A stretch of DNA of 64,000 nucleotides from the NCBI GenBank assembly GCA_900696465.1, contig CAADGE010000040.1, forward strand, positions 45,494 through 109,493. The letters run 5' to 3'. The DNA comes from an uncultured Planctomycetota bacterium (GTDB lineage: Bacteria; Planctomycetota; Phycisphaerae; UBA1845; UTPLA1). A program made the position numbers and the translations under genes. How positions within the stretch are numbered: position 1 is the stretch's first letter; each line of letters opens with the position of its first letter. The notes beneath the pieces were generated by a model. That model did not search any database and was not told the origin of the DNA. It worked only from the letters and a program-made list of their open reading frames with translations. Shown here one piece after another: positions 20,101 through 28,265 of this stretch.

Positions 20101-20239
20101 GGAAGTAGTCGGCCTTCGCTGCGTCGTTTGACGGCAGCGCCGGTATGGATCGCAGTCCGAAGACGTGCAACCTGGCTTCCCACCAGACGGCATGAAGGAT
20201 GGAAGCAGGTGTGGTGATGACCTGGTCCGTGGTCGACAT
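17177..20239 (-). CDS. SNF2-family DEAD/DEAH ATPase (helicase-like)
   Basis: 1020 residues from the ATG at 20237-20239 (begins MSTTDQVITTPASILHAVWW). The first 500 or so residues form the SNF2-associated region common in bacterial Snf2 proteins. The motor follows: Walker A DDMGLGKT near residue 568, motif II DEAQ near 668, TGTPVENHL, then the second RecA-like lobe with SLKAGGFGLNLTRANHVF and the motif VI ADRVHRIGQTR. It is a dsDNA translocase, probably remodelling protein-DNA complexes or stalled RNA polymerase as RapA does. No methylase, nuclease or Z1-type defence partner is next to it, so a housekeeping role is more likely. Confidence 0.9.
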   Translation of the reverse strand: MSTTDQVITTPASILHAVWWEARLHVFGLRSIPALPSNDAAKADYFLLPEALHAALGSLSTDTLLASAAGASSLSLWMPSTNEDSLQCNRVQTLSFGAADAVDLLVGLKSSRDVEIGDALRYWRPLARFVLSQLARQKLCPDVCEPVDGRYHSRWRLLVRDRAELLWLERYVAMMPPVCRAVASNGDTPTDATSLVESFLAKTTDAVVRRILAGDEFYEQLPRKAREQGSWELHWMASLVGNNPRVPTATEESDSGAAQVRAWIGQPDEDEGPAPRLRFMLQEPKSRGDESNGVWRLAFELRCPDTGECLDIAQVWAERDHEPTILGSHLHTRRQQLASQLARAAAVFPEVGRSLARARANHVKLSAAEAHLFLRERAPLLAAEGFDVELPEWSTRAEQRLGLRLFLQPRRASTTASTETNLSSFGLTTLLDFQWQVAVGETQLSQGEFEKLAAAKAPLVRFRDQWITFDHEAAERALKFMRERPSGVMSLMQAVRLAGGVEDVDSGLPILGMTGTDWLEQFLRETPDLQIESFDAPKNFLGTLRPYQLRGLHWLAFLDRVGIGACLADDMGLGKTIQLIALLLHERRDGKRVGPTLLFAPMSVVGNWEREIERFAPSLRVLVHHGPLRLSGQALLDAAHESDVVLTTYGLAGRELKDFSRIDWHRIALDEAQKVKNPSAQQTIALRSLSAPHRVALTGTPVENHLHELWSIMEMLNPGLLGNATQFRSRFAVPIEKMGDSQRAEQLRRLIRPFVLRRLKGDPAVACDLPEKMEMRVYCNLTPEQAALYERTVADTLDEVDRATGIRRRGLILAALTRLKQICNHPAHFLRQSSPLDDRSGKCERLIEMLEEVLDEGDCALVFTQYREMGTLLQQLMQDRLRQEIAFLHGGTPMKKRQQMIDAFQDDAGRQRIFLLSLKAGGFGLNLTRANHVFHFDRWWNPAVEEQAADRVHRIGQTRRVQVHKFVCIGTVEERIDKLLAEKSALADRIVGSGDEWLTNLSTAELREHLALSAEAVAES

Positions 20240-20388
20240 CCCCGTAAGGATAGCATGATCGCGTTGATTTCGCCGCGCCCCGTCCGGTGAAAAGCGTACT
20301 GCGAGGGCGGCGTGATCGACCTGACGCCGAAGGCCGACCGGCTTTACAATCCGCAAGGGCTGCCGGCCCACGGCGGGAGGTCATCAAC

Positions 20389-21189
20389 ATGGACGTGATC
20401 GGAATGTACGGACTGGCGGGTCGCAGGGCGATCGCCTGCGGCAGCACGCAGGGGATCGGCCGGGCCTGCGCGATGCAGTTCGCGCGATTGGGTGCGGAGG
20501 TCACACTGGTCGCGCGGGACGAGGCGGCACTGCGGCGGGTGCGCGACGAACTACCGGCCGGCGAGGGCCAGCAGCATCGGTATCTCTGCGCGGACTTCAA
20601 CGAGCCCGACGCGCTGGCGGAAAAAGTCCGGGCGTATCTGGCGGAGACAGGTCCGGTGCAGATTCTGCTGAACAACAGCGGCGGGCCACCGAGCGGGCCG
20701 ATCCTGGAGGCGAAGACGGTGGACTTCGTGAGCGCCTTCGCACGGCATGTGCTCTGCAATCAGCTTCTCGTGCAAGCAGTCTTGCCGGGGATGAAAGAAT
20801 CGGGCTATGGTCGGATCATGAACATCATCAGCACGAGCGTGAAGGAGCCGATCCCCGGTCTGGGCGTGTCGAACACGACGCGCTGGGCCGTGGCGGCGTG
20901 GGCCAAGACGCTCGCCGGTGAGGTGGCGAAGTACGGAATCACGGTGAACAACATCCTTCCCGGCTACACGGACACAGCGCGGCTGGCGGAGTTGATCGAG
21001 GTGAAGGCGCAGCGCGGCGGCATCAGCGAAGATGCTGTGCGACATGAAATGATCGGCAAGATACCCATGGGGCGACTGGGCACGCCGGAGGAGATCGCCG
21101 CGGCGGCGGGTTTTCTGGCGTCACCAGCAGCGAGTTATGTGACAGGGATCAACCTGCCGGTGGACGGCGGGCGTACGGGTTCGTTATAA
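20389..21189 (+). CDS. Short-chain dehydrogenase/reductase
   Basis: 266 residues from the ATG at 20389, preceded by GGGAGG. The NAD(P)-binding motif reads GSTQGIG in place of TGxxxGIG, and LLNNSGGP replaces the usual NNAG. The catalytic region has NIISTS but then SNTTRWAVAAWAKTLAGEVA, so the canonical YxxxK tyrosine is not visible; this fits a divergent SDR clade. It ends GINLPVDGGRTGSL. It is 12 bp before the aldehyde dehydrogenase gene and probably in the same operon, pointing to an aromatic or tryptophan catabolic role. Confidence 0.85.
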   Translation: MDVIGMYGLAGRRAIACGSTQGIGRACAMQFARLGAEVTLVARDEAALRRVRDELPAGEGQQHRYLCADFNEPDALAEKVRAYLAETGPVQILLNNSGGPPSGPILEAKTVDFVSAFARHVLCNQLLVQAVLPGMKESGYGRIMNIISTSVKEPIPGLGVSNTTRWAVAAWAKTLAGEVAKYGITVNNILPGYTDTARLAELIEVKAQRGGISEDAVRHEMIGKIPMGRLGTPEEIAAAAGFLASPAASYVTGINLPVDGGRTGSL

Positions 21190-21201
21190 ACTTCAAGCGA
21201 T

Positions 21202-22644
21202 ATGAAGATCTCTCATTACATTAACGGCCAGCTCGTCGAGCCATCCTCCGATGCGTATCTCGACAACATCGAGCCGGCGACGGGCAAGGTCTATTCGCAG
21301 GTGGCCGACGGCGATGCGCGGGATGTCGATCGGGCAGTGGCCGCGGCGGAGGCGGCGTTTGAGAGGTGGTCGAAGATGCCGGCAGCAGCGCGCAGCGGCA
21401 TCCTGATGAAGATCGCCGACCTGATCGACGCACGGGCCGATGAACTGGCCCGTGCGGAGAGCATCGACAACGGCAAGCCGATCTCACTCGCACGAACCCT
21501 GGACATCCCGCGTGCAGCGAAGAACCTGCGCCACTTCGCCACGGCCATCCTGCATACGCACACCGAGACGCACGTTACGGATGGCGTTGCGCTGAACTAT
21601 ACGCTGCGACAGCCGCGCGGCGTCTGCGGGTTGATCTCACCGTGGAACCTGCCGCTTTATCTGCTCACCTGGAAGGTCGCTCCGGCCCTCGCATTCGGAA
21701 ACACCGCCATCGCTAAGCCGTCGGAGATTACGCCGATGACGGCTTTCCTGTTCTCGCAAATCTGCATCGACGCCGGACTGCCGCCGGGCGTGCTCAATAT
21801 CGTGCACGGGCTGGGCGCGAAGGTCGGCGCGGCGATCACGGCCCATCCGAAGATCACAACGATATCTTTTACCGGCGGCACGGTGACGGGTCGGGAAGTG
21901 GCGAAGACCTGCGCGCCGATGTTCAAGAAGGTCGCGCTGGAGATGGGCGGGAAGAATCCGACGATCGTCTTTGCCGACGCGGACATGGAGAAGGTCGTCG
22001 CCGGCAGCGTGCAGGCGGCTTTCGCCAATTCGGGGCAGGTCTGCCTCTGCGGCTCGCGGGTGTTCGTGGAGCGTTCCATCTACGACGAGTTTGTGCGGCG
22101 ATTCGCCGAGGCGGCGTCGCGGCTTCGCGTGGGCGATCCGCTGGAGCCGGACACGCAGCAGGGTGCGATGGTCTCGCGGGCCCAGCTTGAGAAGACGATG
22201 TACTACGTCGATCTGGCTCGACAAGAGGGCGGGCGGATTCTCTGCGGCGGCGAGCGACCGAAAGCGGTGAATGAGCGTTGCCGCGATGGGTACTTTTATC
22301 TGCCGACGGTGATTACCGACCTCGGCGTGTCGTGTCGCGTCAACCGCGAAGAAATCTTCGGCCCGGTTGCGACGATCATTCCATTTGACGACGAAGCGCA
22401 GGTGGTGGAGTACGCCAACGCCACGGACTACGGACTTGCGGCGAGTGTGTGGACGCAGAACCTCCCGCGGGCCCATCGACTCGCCGAGCAGATTCAGAGC
22501 GGGACGGTGTGGATCAACTGCTGGCTGGTGCGCGACCTGCGTGTGCCCTTCGGCGGCATGAAGCAGAGCGGCCTGGGCCGCGAAGGCGGCGAGGAGGCGA
22601 TGCGATTTTTCACGGAGCCGAAGAATGTGTGCGTTGGAACTTAG
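21202..22644 (+). CDS. Aldehyde dehydrogenase, probably 2-aminomuconic/2-hydroxymuconic semialdehyde dehydrogenase
   Basis: 480 residues, NAD-dependent ALDH. Seen: SPWNLPLYLLTWKVAPALAF, the NAD-site SFTGGTVTGREVAK, the catalytic Glu in LEMGGKNP near residue 246, and the catalytic Cys near residue 278 in NSGQVCLCGSRVFVE; GQVCLC is typical of the ALDH8/AmnC group. C-terminal GGMKQSGLGREGG is normal. In the kynurenine route this enzyme oxidises 2-aminomuconate semialdehyde to 2-aminomuconate. The SDR upstream and RidA downstream support that reading. Confidence 0.85.
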   Translation: MKISHYINGQLVEPSSDAYLDNIEPATGKVYSQVADGDARDVDRAVAAAEAAFERWSKMPAAARSGILMKIADLIDARADELARAESIDNGKPISLARTLDIPRAAKNLRHFATAILHTHTETHVTDGVALNYTLRQPRGVCGLISPWNLPLYLLTWKVAPALAFGNTAIAKPSEITPMTAFLFSQICIDAGLPPGVLNIVHGLGAKVGAAITAHPKITTISFTGGTVTGREVAKTCAPMFKKVALEMGGKNPTIVFADADMEKVVAGSVQAAFANSGQVCLCGSRVFVERSIYDEFVRRFAEAASRLRVGDPLEPDTQQGAMVSRAQLEKTMYYVDLARQEGGRILCGGERPKAVNERCRDGYFYLPTVITDLGVSCRVNREEIFGPVATIIPFDDEAQVVEYANATDYGLAASVWTQNLPRAHRLAEQIQSGTVWINCWLVRDLRVPFGGMKQSGLGREGGEEAMRFFTEPKNVCVGT

Positions 22645-22750
22645 CCAGGGACCGTCTGAGAGGTAATTCCTTTTTGAAGCGTTAGCGACGAACAATCAGG
22701 CGAGTATGGAATCGTGATACGGTTGGCATGTCCGCGTCAGGAGCGTTTTC

Positions 22751-23182
22751 GTGGTCGAATCAGAACGTGTTGAAAGCCATCGCGCGCCGGAGCCCGTGGG
22801 GGCTTATCCACATGCGAAGCGTGTGGGGGATCTGCTGTTTCTCTCCGGGTTGGGGCCGCGGAAGCGGGGCAGCAGGGAGATCCCCGGCGTGACGCTGGAC
22901 GCAGCGGGGAACGTCTCGTCCTACGACATCGAAGCACAGTGTCGCAGCGTTTTCGAAAATGTCCGTATGGTGCTGGAAGACGCGGGCACAAGCTGGGATC
23001 GCATCGTCGATGTCACGGTGTTTCTCACGAACATGAAGGCGGACTTCGCGGCGTTCAATCGTCTCTATGCAGAGCACTTCGCCGGGCCGGGCAAGCCGTA
23101 CCCGACGCGGACGACCGTGGAGGTCACCGCCCTGCCGACGCCCATCGCGATTGAGTTGAAGGTGATCGCCACGATGCCATGA
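22751..23182 (+). CDS. RidA-family protein, probably 2-aminomuconate deaminase
   Basis: 143 residues; GTG start with AGGAG seven bases upstream. RidA/YjgF fold shown by GAYPHAKRVGDLLFLSG, FENVRMVLEDAGTSWDRIVD, and PTRTTVEVTALPTPIAIELK. The insert after LSG (GLGPRKRGSREIPGVTL) is like that in bacterial 2-aminomuconate deaminases rather than general RidA. It follows the aminomuconate-semialdehyde-type dehydrogenase by 106 bp, which is the next step in 3-hydroxyanthranilate breakdown. General imine/enamine deaminase is the alternative. Confidence 0.75.
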   Translation: MVESERVESHRAPEPVGAYPHAKRVGDLLFLSGLGPRKRGSREIPGVTLDAAGNVSSYDIEAQCRSVFENVRMVLEDAGTSWDRIVDVTVFLTNMKADFAAFNRLYAEHFAGPGKPYPTRTTVEVTALPTPIAIELKVIATMP

Positions 23183-23239
23183 GGGAGGAGGCGCGGTTCC
23201 GGGCTGGTTCTACCTTGATGCGTGAATCGCCCGCTTCCG

Positions 23240-23256
23240 ACGGGTAAGAAGCCCGT
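23240..23256. repeat. Short palindrome, possible intergenic repeat unit
   Basis: ACGGG (23240-23244) and CCCGT (23252-23256) flank TAAGAAG between two convergent genes. The sequence around it on the minus strand (ACGGGCTTCTTACCCGT) looks like intergenic REP-type elements I associate with planctomycete genomes. The bidirectional site could also act as a weak terminator. Only one copy is seen here. Confidence 0.35.
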
Positions 23257-23291
23257 ACCACCCATCTCGCATTAAGCGCTTGATCGGTGAT

Positions 23292-23621
23292 CTAATTTCC
23301 GGTCTTGCGAAAGACAGCGACCACGTCCTCGACGGGGACGACAAAGAGCTGATTGTCGCCTTCAAAGTCGACCGGGATGGCATGCTTCGGGTTGAACAGC
23401 ACCTTGTCGTACTGACGGATGGGGAAGTCGTCATCATTCTCAACGAGGCGGGAGACGGCGACGATGCGGCCGGTAATGGTGGGGATTTCGATGTTATCCG
23501 GCAACTGGATGCCGCCGCGGGTCTGCTTCTTGTCGGCATCTTTGCGGACGAGCACCCGCTTGCCGATCGGCTCGACCACTTCCAGCTTGGGCGTTTTCGT
23601 TCGTGGTTCTTCCTTACTCAT
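23292..23621 (-). CDS. GroES-like co-chaperonin (divergent)
   Basis: 109 residues from the ATG at 23619-23621 with an AGAGGAT ribosome site. It has the Cpn10 beta-barrel pattern: VEPIGKRVLVRKDADKKQTR, the mobile-loop GGIQLPD, GRIVAVS, YDKVLFNPKHAIPV and the final strand LFVVPVEDVVAVF. It differs from housekeeping GroES in spacing, has a hydrophilic 15-residue N-terminal extension, and has no groEL beside it. It is likely a second GroES paralogue; LptD lies downstream of the divergent gap on the same strand. Confidence 0.8.
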   Translation of the reverse strand: MSKEEPRTKTPKLEVVEPIGKRVLVRKDADKKQTRGGIQLPDNIEIPTITGRIVAVSRLVENDDDFPIRQYDKVLFNPKHAIPVDFEGDNQLFVVPVEDVVAVFRKTGN

Positions 23622-23710
23622 ATCCTCTTGAATTGTAGTCGAACATGTGCGATTTCCGCAATCGGCGGATCGACCGGGCAGCACGGGACATCTTCACATG
23701 ACTGCGGCAA

Positions 23711-26700
23711 TCATCGCAACTGGAGGCCGACGGAATCGGCCAGACCGGTGTAGCGCTTGGAGCCCAGACCGACCCGCGGCGCGCCTTCCGGCCAGACGCT
23801 GAAGTTCACGCCGAGGTTATCAATGGAGCGGTCGATGTCCACGGCGATTGCGGTGTACCAGCGGGGCCATCGGCGAATGTAGACGAATTCCGTGGAGAAG
23901 TTTCGGCCTTCTTCGATGTCGTACAGCTCACGGGCACCGACGATGTGTTTCTCGCTGAGCTTGTAGTTTCCGCCGAGGGCGAGCAGGTTGCTCTCGATGT
24001 CGTGAATGTATCGCCAGCCGACGAAATAAGAGAGCCGCGGCTGGCGTTCGACGGCCAACGTCAGATTCTGCGTGCCCATGTTGCCGCGGTTCCAGTCATA
24101 GACCGAGTCGTGGACGACGACCGTGCTGTCGCTGAGGCGATACTGAAAATTGGTCGCGAGGAAGTTGGAGGAGATGCTGTCCTCCGGTCGGCTGGCGATG
24201 AAGTCTCCGTGGCTGCTGTTGCTGCGGACCGGCGGCACATAAGCCGGGATCTTCTCCCAGGAACGCTTGCCCCAGACATAGTTCTCCACGGGCTGGCTGT
24301 TTTCCTTGTTGGAGAAGAAGCCCGCTTCCACGTCGAAGACGATCCAGTCCACGGTTCGCCAGTTGCCGGGGCCGCCGCGCTGAGTCTGGAACTTCTGCCG
24401 CAGACCGACGGCTCCGCCGCCAAAGTCGTCGATGTCCTCGATGCCGGAGTCGAAAGGCGTCATCTGATACGGGTGCCGGTTGGCGTGCGCGTTCCAGAGC
24501 GTGAAATCGGGCTTGATGATGTGGCGCAACCGATGCAGGTCGAGCAGCTCGGACTCGATGGAGTCGTCCGTCCGCGACAGCAATGTATTTCCACGTATTC
24601 CGTACGAGCCGTAGACGCGGCCGAAGCCGCCGTCGGAAGTGTTGCGCCCGAGCCGGGCTTCCCCCAGACTGAATCGGTCGGCGCCGCGCATCCCGCTGGG
24701 CCCGTCGTCGTAGGCGCTGGCGCGTCCGGCGATGAAGGGCGTGAGCTTGATCGGGCCGAGGTTGGGCAAGGGGAATTGCAATTCATCACGGGTGTCGGCC
24801 CGCAGGACCGCGCCGGTCTCGCCGGTGTTATCGCGGCGATTCTGCCCGTTGAAGATCCGTCGCTCGTCGGGGCGATAGCGAACCACGCCGGCGCGGCTTT
24901 CGCTGTAGAGCGTGGCGTAATCGCCGAGCGGTTCGCCGATGAGACTGAAGACGTTGTCAGGCAGATGCTCGGTCTGGGTGAGAAACTCGTTGATCCGCCA
25001 GTTGGTGAGCGTGGAGAATTGCCAGTTGTCCTGTCGCTTGAGCAGATAGATCAGTGTTTCCTGGTCCTTGGCATTTTCGAACTCGCTGCGCTCGAAGAAC
25101 TCCAGGTATTGGTCATCGCTGATGTAGGCCGCTTCGAGCGTCAGCTCCCAGCCCTTGGGGAGAAACTGGCGGTGTCGCCAGAGAATACGCCCGCGATCTT
25201 CCGTGTCGGGGGCGATGGTGCCGCGCTGACCTCGGAGCTTGTCCTTTCCGTCGTCATGGAGGTAATAACTGCGGAGCAGGCCGTAGTAGTTCTCCCGCTC
25301 GTAGTCCATGTCGATTCCGACGCCGGGCCCGCGTTCGAGCAGGTAATCGAGCTTGAGCGTGGCATCGTAACCTGCAGGTTGTTCGAGTCCGAGCAGGTTG
25401 AACAGGTACCACTGGGTTTCGATTGTCGTGCCAAGGTTGTTGTTGTAGCCGAACTTCGCGTCGCGGAAGGCCATGCGATCGCGCGAAAAATCTCCCTGCG
25501 AGAAAGGCCAGTAGGCGATCGGCAATCCTTCGAGATTCAGCGTCGTGTGATAGGCCTTGTAGGTGCCGGCCTGCACGCCGATGATGTCGCCGGCCTCGTT
25601 GCGCGGGGTGCGGTCGGTCAGGATCACTCGATCCGCACCGATTGACACATGCGGCGTGTGAAACTCGCTCGTCGTAAACTGGGCCTGCCGGGCCTCGTAC
25701 TCATTCGCCGAGAGCTGGCGAATCTCCGCGGCGCGAACATAGACCGGAATGTTGCGGGAGGGTTCGGCGGCCCGGGTGACGACGTCGAGGATCAGTGCCC
25801 GATCCGATTCGAAGTCGTAGTAGAGTCGCGGCGCTCGAATCATGCGGTGGCCGCGTGTGAGAATCACATCGCCTTCAAGGTAGACCGCCGAGGCCCACTG
25901 TGCGGCGGCCTGCGTCTGACCGCGCGGGGTGTCGGGCCTTCGATCGTCAAGCCGCGGCGCGCCGCCCTCTGCGGCCTGCGTCGTGGGTTGCGTGGTACGG
26001 CCGCGCTGCGTGGACCGGTCGTCGCCGCCGATCATTCCCGGCAGGGCATCGCCGACCTGTTCACGATTGAGGTAAATGACGGCGGCATCGGCACGCAGTT
26101 CAAGATAATCTCCGCTCTCAGACGGAGCGCCCTGAGAGATCATGACTTCGTTGACGGCAATTACCACCGCCTGCTCGTCGATGATCTCGTAGATGACTTC
26201 GCCGTCTTCGCGGCTCACTGAGAACTGGATGAGTTTCGGCGGCTTCTGCACGGCAAGTCGCATCAACTGTTCCGCGTCCGGTGCGACGGCGATCGGGTCT
26301 TTCGCGGTCTTTGGATCGGGCGGCGGGGCGACCGACAGCAGTTGTCGGGCAGTGCTGGCCTCACGGTACAGCGGGCCGTCGGAATCCGGCACGGCGGCAT
26401 GGGCGTCGGCGTTGAGAATCAGCTTGCCGAAGGTGCGCAGCGTGACGAGCAGCGCCGGGCCGGATTCAAAAGTACCGGCGGGTTGGACGACTTCGGCATC
26501 CTGCCAGAGGAAGACCTGCACTTCGAGATAGCCCTGCTGCTGCCACTCGGCCTGTCGGAACCAGAGCACGGCATCGCGGCTCGACAGCTTGTAGGGGCCC
26601 ATGCGAGCGGAGAAGTTCCCCTCGATCTGCACCACGCGCCACTGGTCGGGCGCTGTCCAGGTGGAAGCAAGCTTGCCGTAGAGCTCCAGATTGAAATCAC

Positions 26701-26854
26701 TGATGCCCGGCGGGAGGACGGGCTGGATTTCCGCCTGCTCGATCAGAAATGGTGACTGAGCAACGGCACCGGAAAAAAACAGACCAAGGCGGGCGCTCCC
26801 TCCGAGGAGGAGGCCGAGGGTAGCGATGGCCAGGGCCGGCACAATCCGTTGCAT
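23711..26854 (-). CDS. lptD: LPS-assembly protein LptD/OstA-like outer-membrane protein
   Basis: 1047 residues with a Sec signal (hydrophobic segment ALAIATLGLLLGGSARLGLF, cleavage near AVAQS). An N-terminal OstA/LptA-like beta-jellyroll region covers about residues 300-450 (AVYLEGDVILTRGHRMIRAP, DFESDRALILDVVTRAAEPS), and the rest is a long series of amphipathic strands of a C-terminal beta-barrel, rich in Arg, Tyr and Trp, ending near QLR. LptD inserts LPS into the outer leaflet. The N-terminus is larger than in Proteobacteria, with a low-complexity linker near residue 290. It indicates a diderm envelope with LPS or a related lipid. Confidence 0.85.
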   Translation of the reverse strand: MQRIVPALAIATLGLLLGGSARLGLFFSGAVAQSPFLIEQAEIQPVLPPGISDFNLELYGKLASTWTAPDQWRVVQIEGNFSARMGPYKLSSRDAVLWFRQAEWQQQGYLEVQVFLWQDAEVVQPAGTFESGPALLVTLRTFGKLILNADAHAAVPDSDGPLYREASTARQLLSVAPPPDPKTAKDPIAVAPDAEQLMRLAVQKPPKLIQFSVSREDGEVIYEIIDEQAVVIAVNEVMISQGAPSESGDYLELRADAAVIYLNREQVGDALPGMIGGDDRSTQRGRTTQPTTQAAEGGAPRLDDRRPDTPRGQTQAAAQWASAVYLEGDVILTRGHRMIRAPRLYYDFESDRALILDVVTRAAEPSRNIPVYVRAAEIRQLSANEYEARQAQFTTSEFHTPHVSIGADRVILTDRTPRNEAGDIIGVQAGTYKAYHTTLNLEGLPIAYWPFSQGDFSRDRMAFRDAKFGYNNNLGTTIETQWYLFNLLGLEQPAGYDATLKLDYLLERGPGVGIDMDYERENYYGLLRSYYLHDDGKDKLRGQRGTIAPDTEDRGRILWRHRQFLPKGWELTLEAAYISDDQYLEFFERSEFENAKDQETLIYLLKRQDNWQFSTLTNWRINEFLTQTEHLPDNVFSLIGEPLGDYATLYSESRAGVVRYRPDERRIFNGQNRRDNTGETGAVLRADTRDELQFPLPNLGPIKLTPFIAGRASAYDDGPSGMRGADRFSLGEARLGRNTSDGGFGRVYGSYGIRGNTLLSRTDDSIESELLDLHRLRHIIKPDFTLWNAHANRHPYQMTPFDSGIEDIDDFGGGAVGLRQKFQTQRGGPGNWRTVDWIVFDVEAGFFSNKENSQPVENYVWGKRSWEKIPAYVPPVRSNSSHGDFIASRPEDSISSNFLATNFQYRLSDSTVVVHDSVYDWNRGNMGTQNLTLAVERQPRLSYFVGWRYIHDIESNLLALGGNYKLSEKHIVGARELYDIEEGRNFSTEFVYIRRWPRWYTAIAVDIDRSIDNLGVNFSVWPEGAPRVGLGSKRYTGLADSVGLQLR

Positions 26855-27401
26855 CCGCCTGCTCCAGTCCTTTACGTCGCGGCGATGGTCACGCCGAACC
26901 CGCGCGATGCCGCAGGAGTCCGCGGGCCATGCGACCCGAGGCGATTGGCGATTATAGGTCCTGCCCGGGGAGTGTCAATTCGATTTGCCGGTCGTGGCCA
27001 CCGTCAACAAACGAGGTTCCCGCTCGAAGAGTCGCTCGCGCAGGGGCGCGTAAGACGACTGCCTGCAAGTGTTGAGAACGGCAAGATTCTCGGCCGCATT
27101 ACTTCGACGACGACACGCATGCGCGAGGTCGCGCCGCGAGAGCGGTGTGGTGCGTCAGTTGTTGAGCGGCGTGGCAAACAACGAATTCCAATCTGACAGG
27201 GAGGCGTCCAATAGAGCGCGATTCTTGCGCGTCTGCCGTGTGTTTTTTGCGGGCCCTTTTGAGTTAATCCGAGCTGGGAGCCCTCCGATAAGTGGAGCAG
27301 TCTCTCCGCAGGTGCGCCTGCCGGGAGCCGCGTTTATTTGACGGAGCCGTGTGAGCCGCCACGCGTTACTTGCGAGGCGGTCTCGCACGCGGATAAAGCG
27401 T
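26855..27401. other. Intergenic region between lptD and the exopolysaccharide locus
   Basis: About 545 bp between divergent genes; no gene is supported. It includes a six-T run near 27241 and GC-rich inverted repeats at about 27285-27330, including GCAGG/CCTGC around TGCG. These probably belong to the leader of the downstream operon. I could not place a convincing promoter. Confidence 0.4.
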
Positions 27402-28253
27402 ATGAGAAGCGTCAAGCGACATCCAAGAGTTTCGACGGCCGGCGCGCGATGGCGGCCGCGCCCTTGGCTGGGCTGTCGATGGCCGGCAGTTCTGGCGTTG
27501 CCGCTCGTGGCGAGCTGCGCGGAGCTTCCGCCGAATGCGCAGAAGCAGGTGGCTTCGGCTCGGGAAGACTACACGAAGGGCAATTACCCGTCGGCGCGGA
27601 CGAAGCTGGATGACGTACTGAAATCTTACAGCTCCTACACCGGCGCGGCGGAGGCCTATTACCTGCGCGCGAAGATTCTCGCTGAAACTTCGCGGCCGGG
27701 TTCTCCTGAGAAGGCGGCCGCACTGCGCGACGCAAAGCGCTGCATCGATCTGTCGACGGATTCGATGCTGACGGCCAAGGCCCAGGCCATTGCCGGCACG
27801 CTCGAGTACGAATCCGGCAGCAAGGCATCTGCGATTCGTTACTACGCGGATGCGCTTAAGCATTTGCCGGAGAAAACCCCGACAGATCTGGTCCGCTACA
27901 ACTATGCCACCTGCCTGCAGCACGAGGGCCGCTGGAGCGAAGCGCGTCGGGAATACACGACGCTTCTTCAGCGACACCCGGGCAGCGATCTGGCCGAGCG
28001 GGCACGGCGCATGCTGGACTGGCCGGGCGATTACTTCACGATTCAGTGCGGGGCCTTTCGAGACCCGACGTCAGCGACGAATCTATCGAACAAGCTTCGC
28101 AGCGCCGGACTGTCGGCGCGTGTGGAGCCGCGTACGCGCTCCGGCGAAGCGCTGAACATGGTCTACGTGGGGCGCTATCCGACGTACCAGGCGGCGCAGT
28201 CGGCGATGGCATCGGTGATGAAACATGTTTCGAAGGCGGAGATCGCGCCCTAG
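27402..28253 (+). CDS. TPR lipoprotein with C-terminal SPOR domain
   Basis: About 283 residues from the ATG at 27402. A lipobox follows a hydrophobic run (VLALPLVASC). The middle is TPR-like helices (VASAREDYTKGNYPSARTKL, ALRDAKRCIDLSTDSMLTAK, RWSEARREYTTLLQRHPGSD). The last 75 residues form a SPOR domain (YFTIQCGAFRDPTSATNLSN, then MVYVGRYPTYQAAQSAMASV), which binds denuded peptidoglycan at division sites. First gene of the exopolysaccharide locus, 12 bp before the Wza-like gene, so it may anchor or position the export machinery. Confidence 0.8.
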   Translation: MRSVKRHPRVSTAGARWRPRPWLGCRWPAVLALPLVASCAELPPNAQKQVASAREDYTKGNYPSARTKLDDVLKSYSSYTGAAEAYYLRAKILAETSRPGSPEKAAALRDAKRCIDLSTDSMLTAKAQAIAGTLEYESGSKASAIRYYADALKHLPEKTPTDLVRYNYATCLQHEGRWSEARREYTTLLQRHPGSDLAERARRMLDWPGDYFTIQCGAFRDPTSATNLSNKLRSAGLSARVEPRTRSGEALNMVYVGRYPTYQAAQSAMASVMKHVSKAEIAP

Positions 28254-28265
28254 TCGGGCGCTCGC

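Noticed and set aside
17177..20239. SNF2 protein as part of a defence island
   Set aside because: No methyltransferase, nuclease or other defence gene adjoins it; neighbours are metabolic or uncharacterised.
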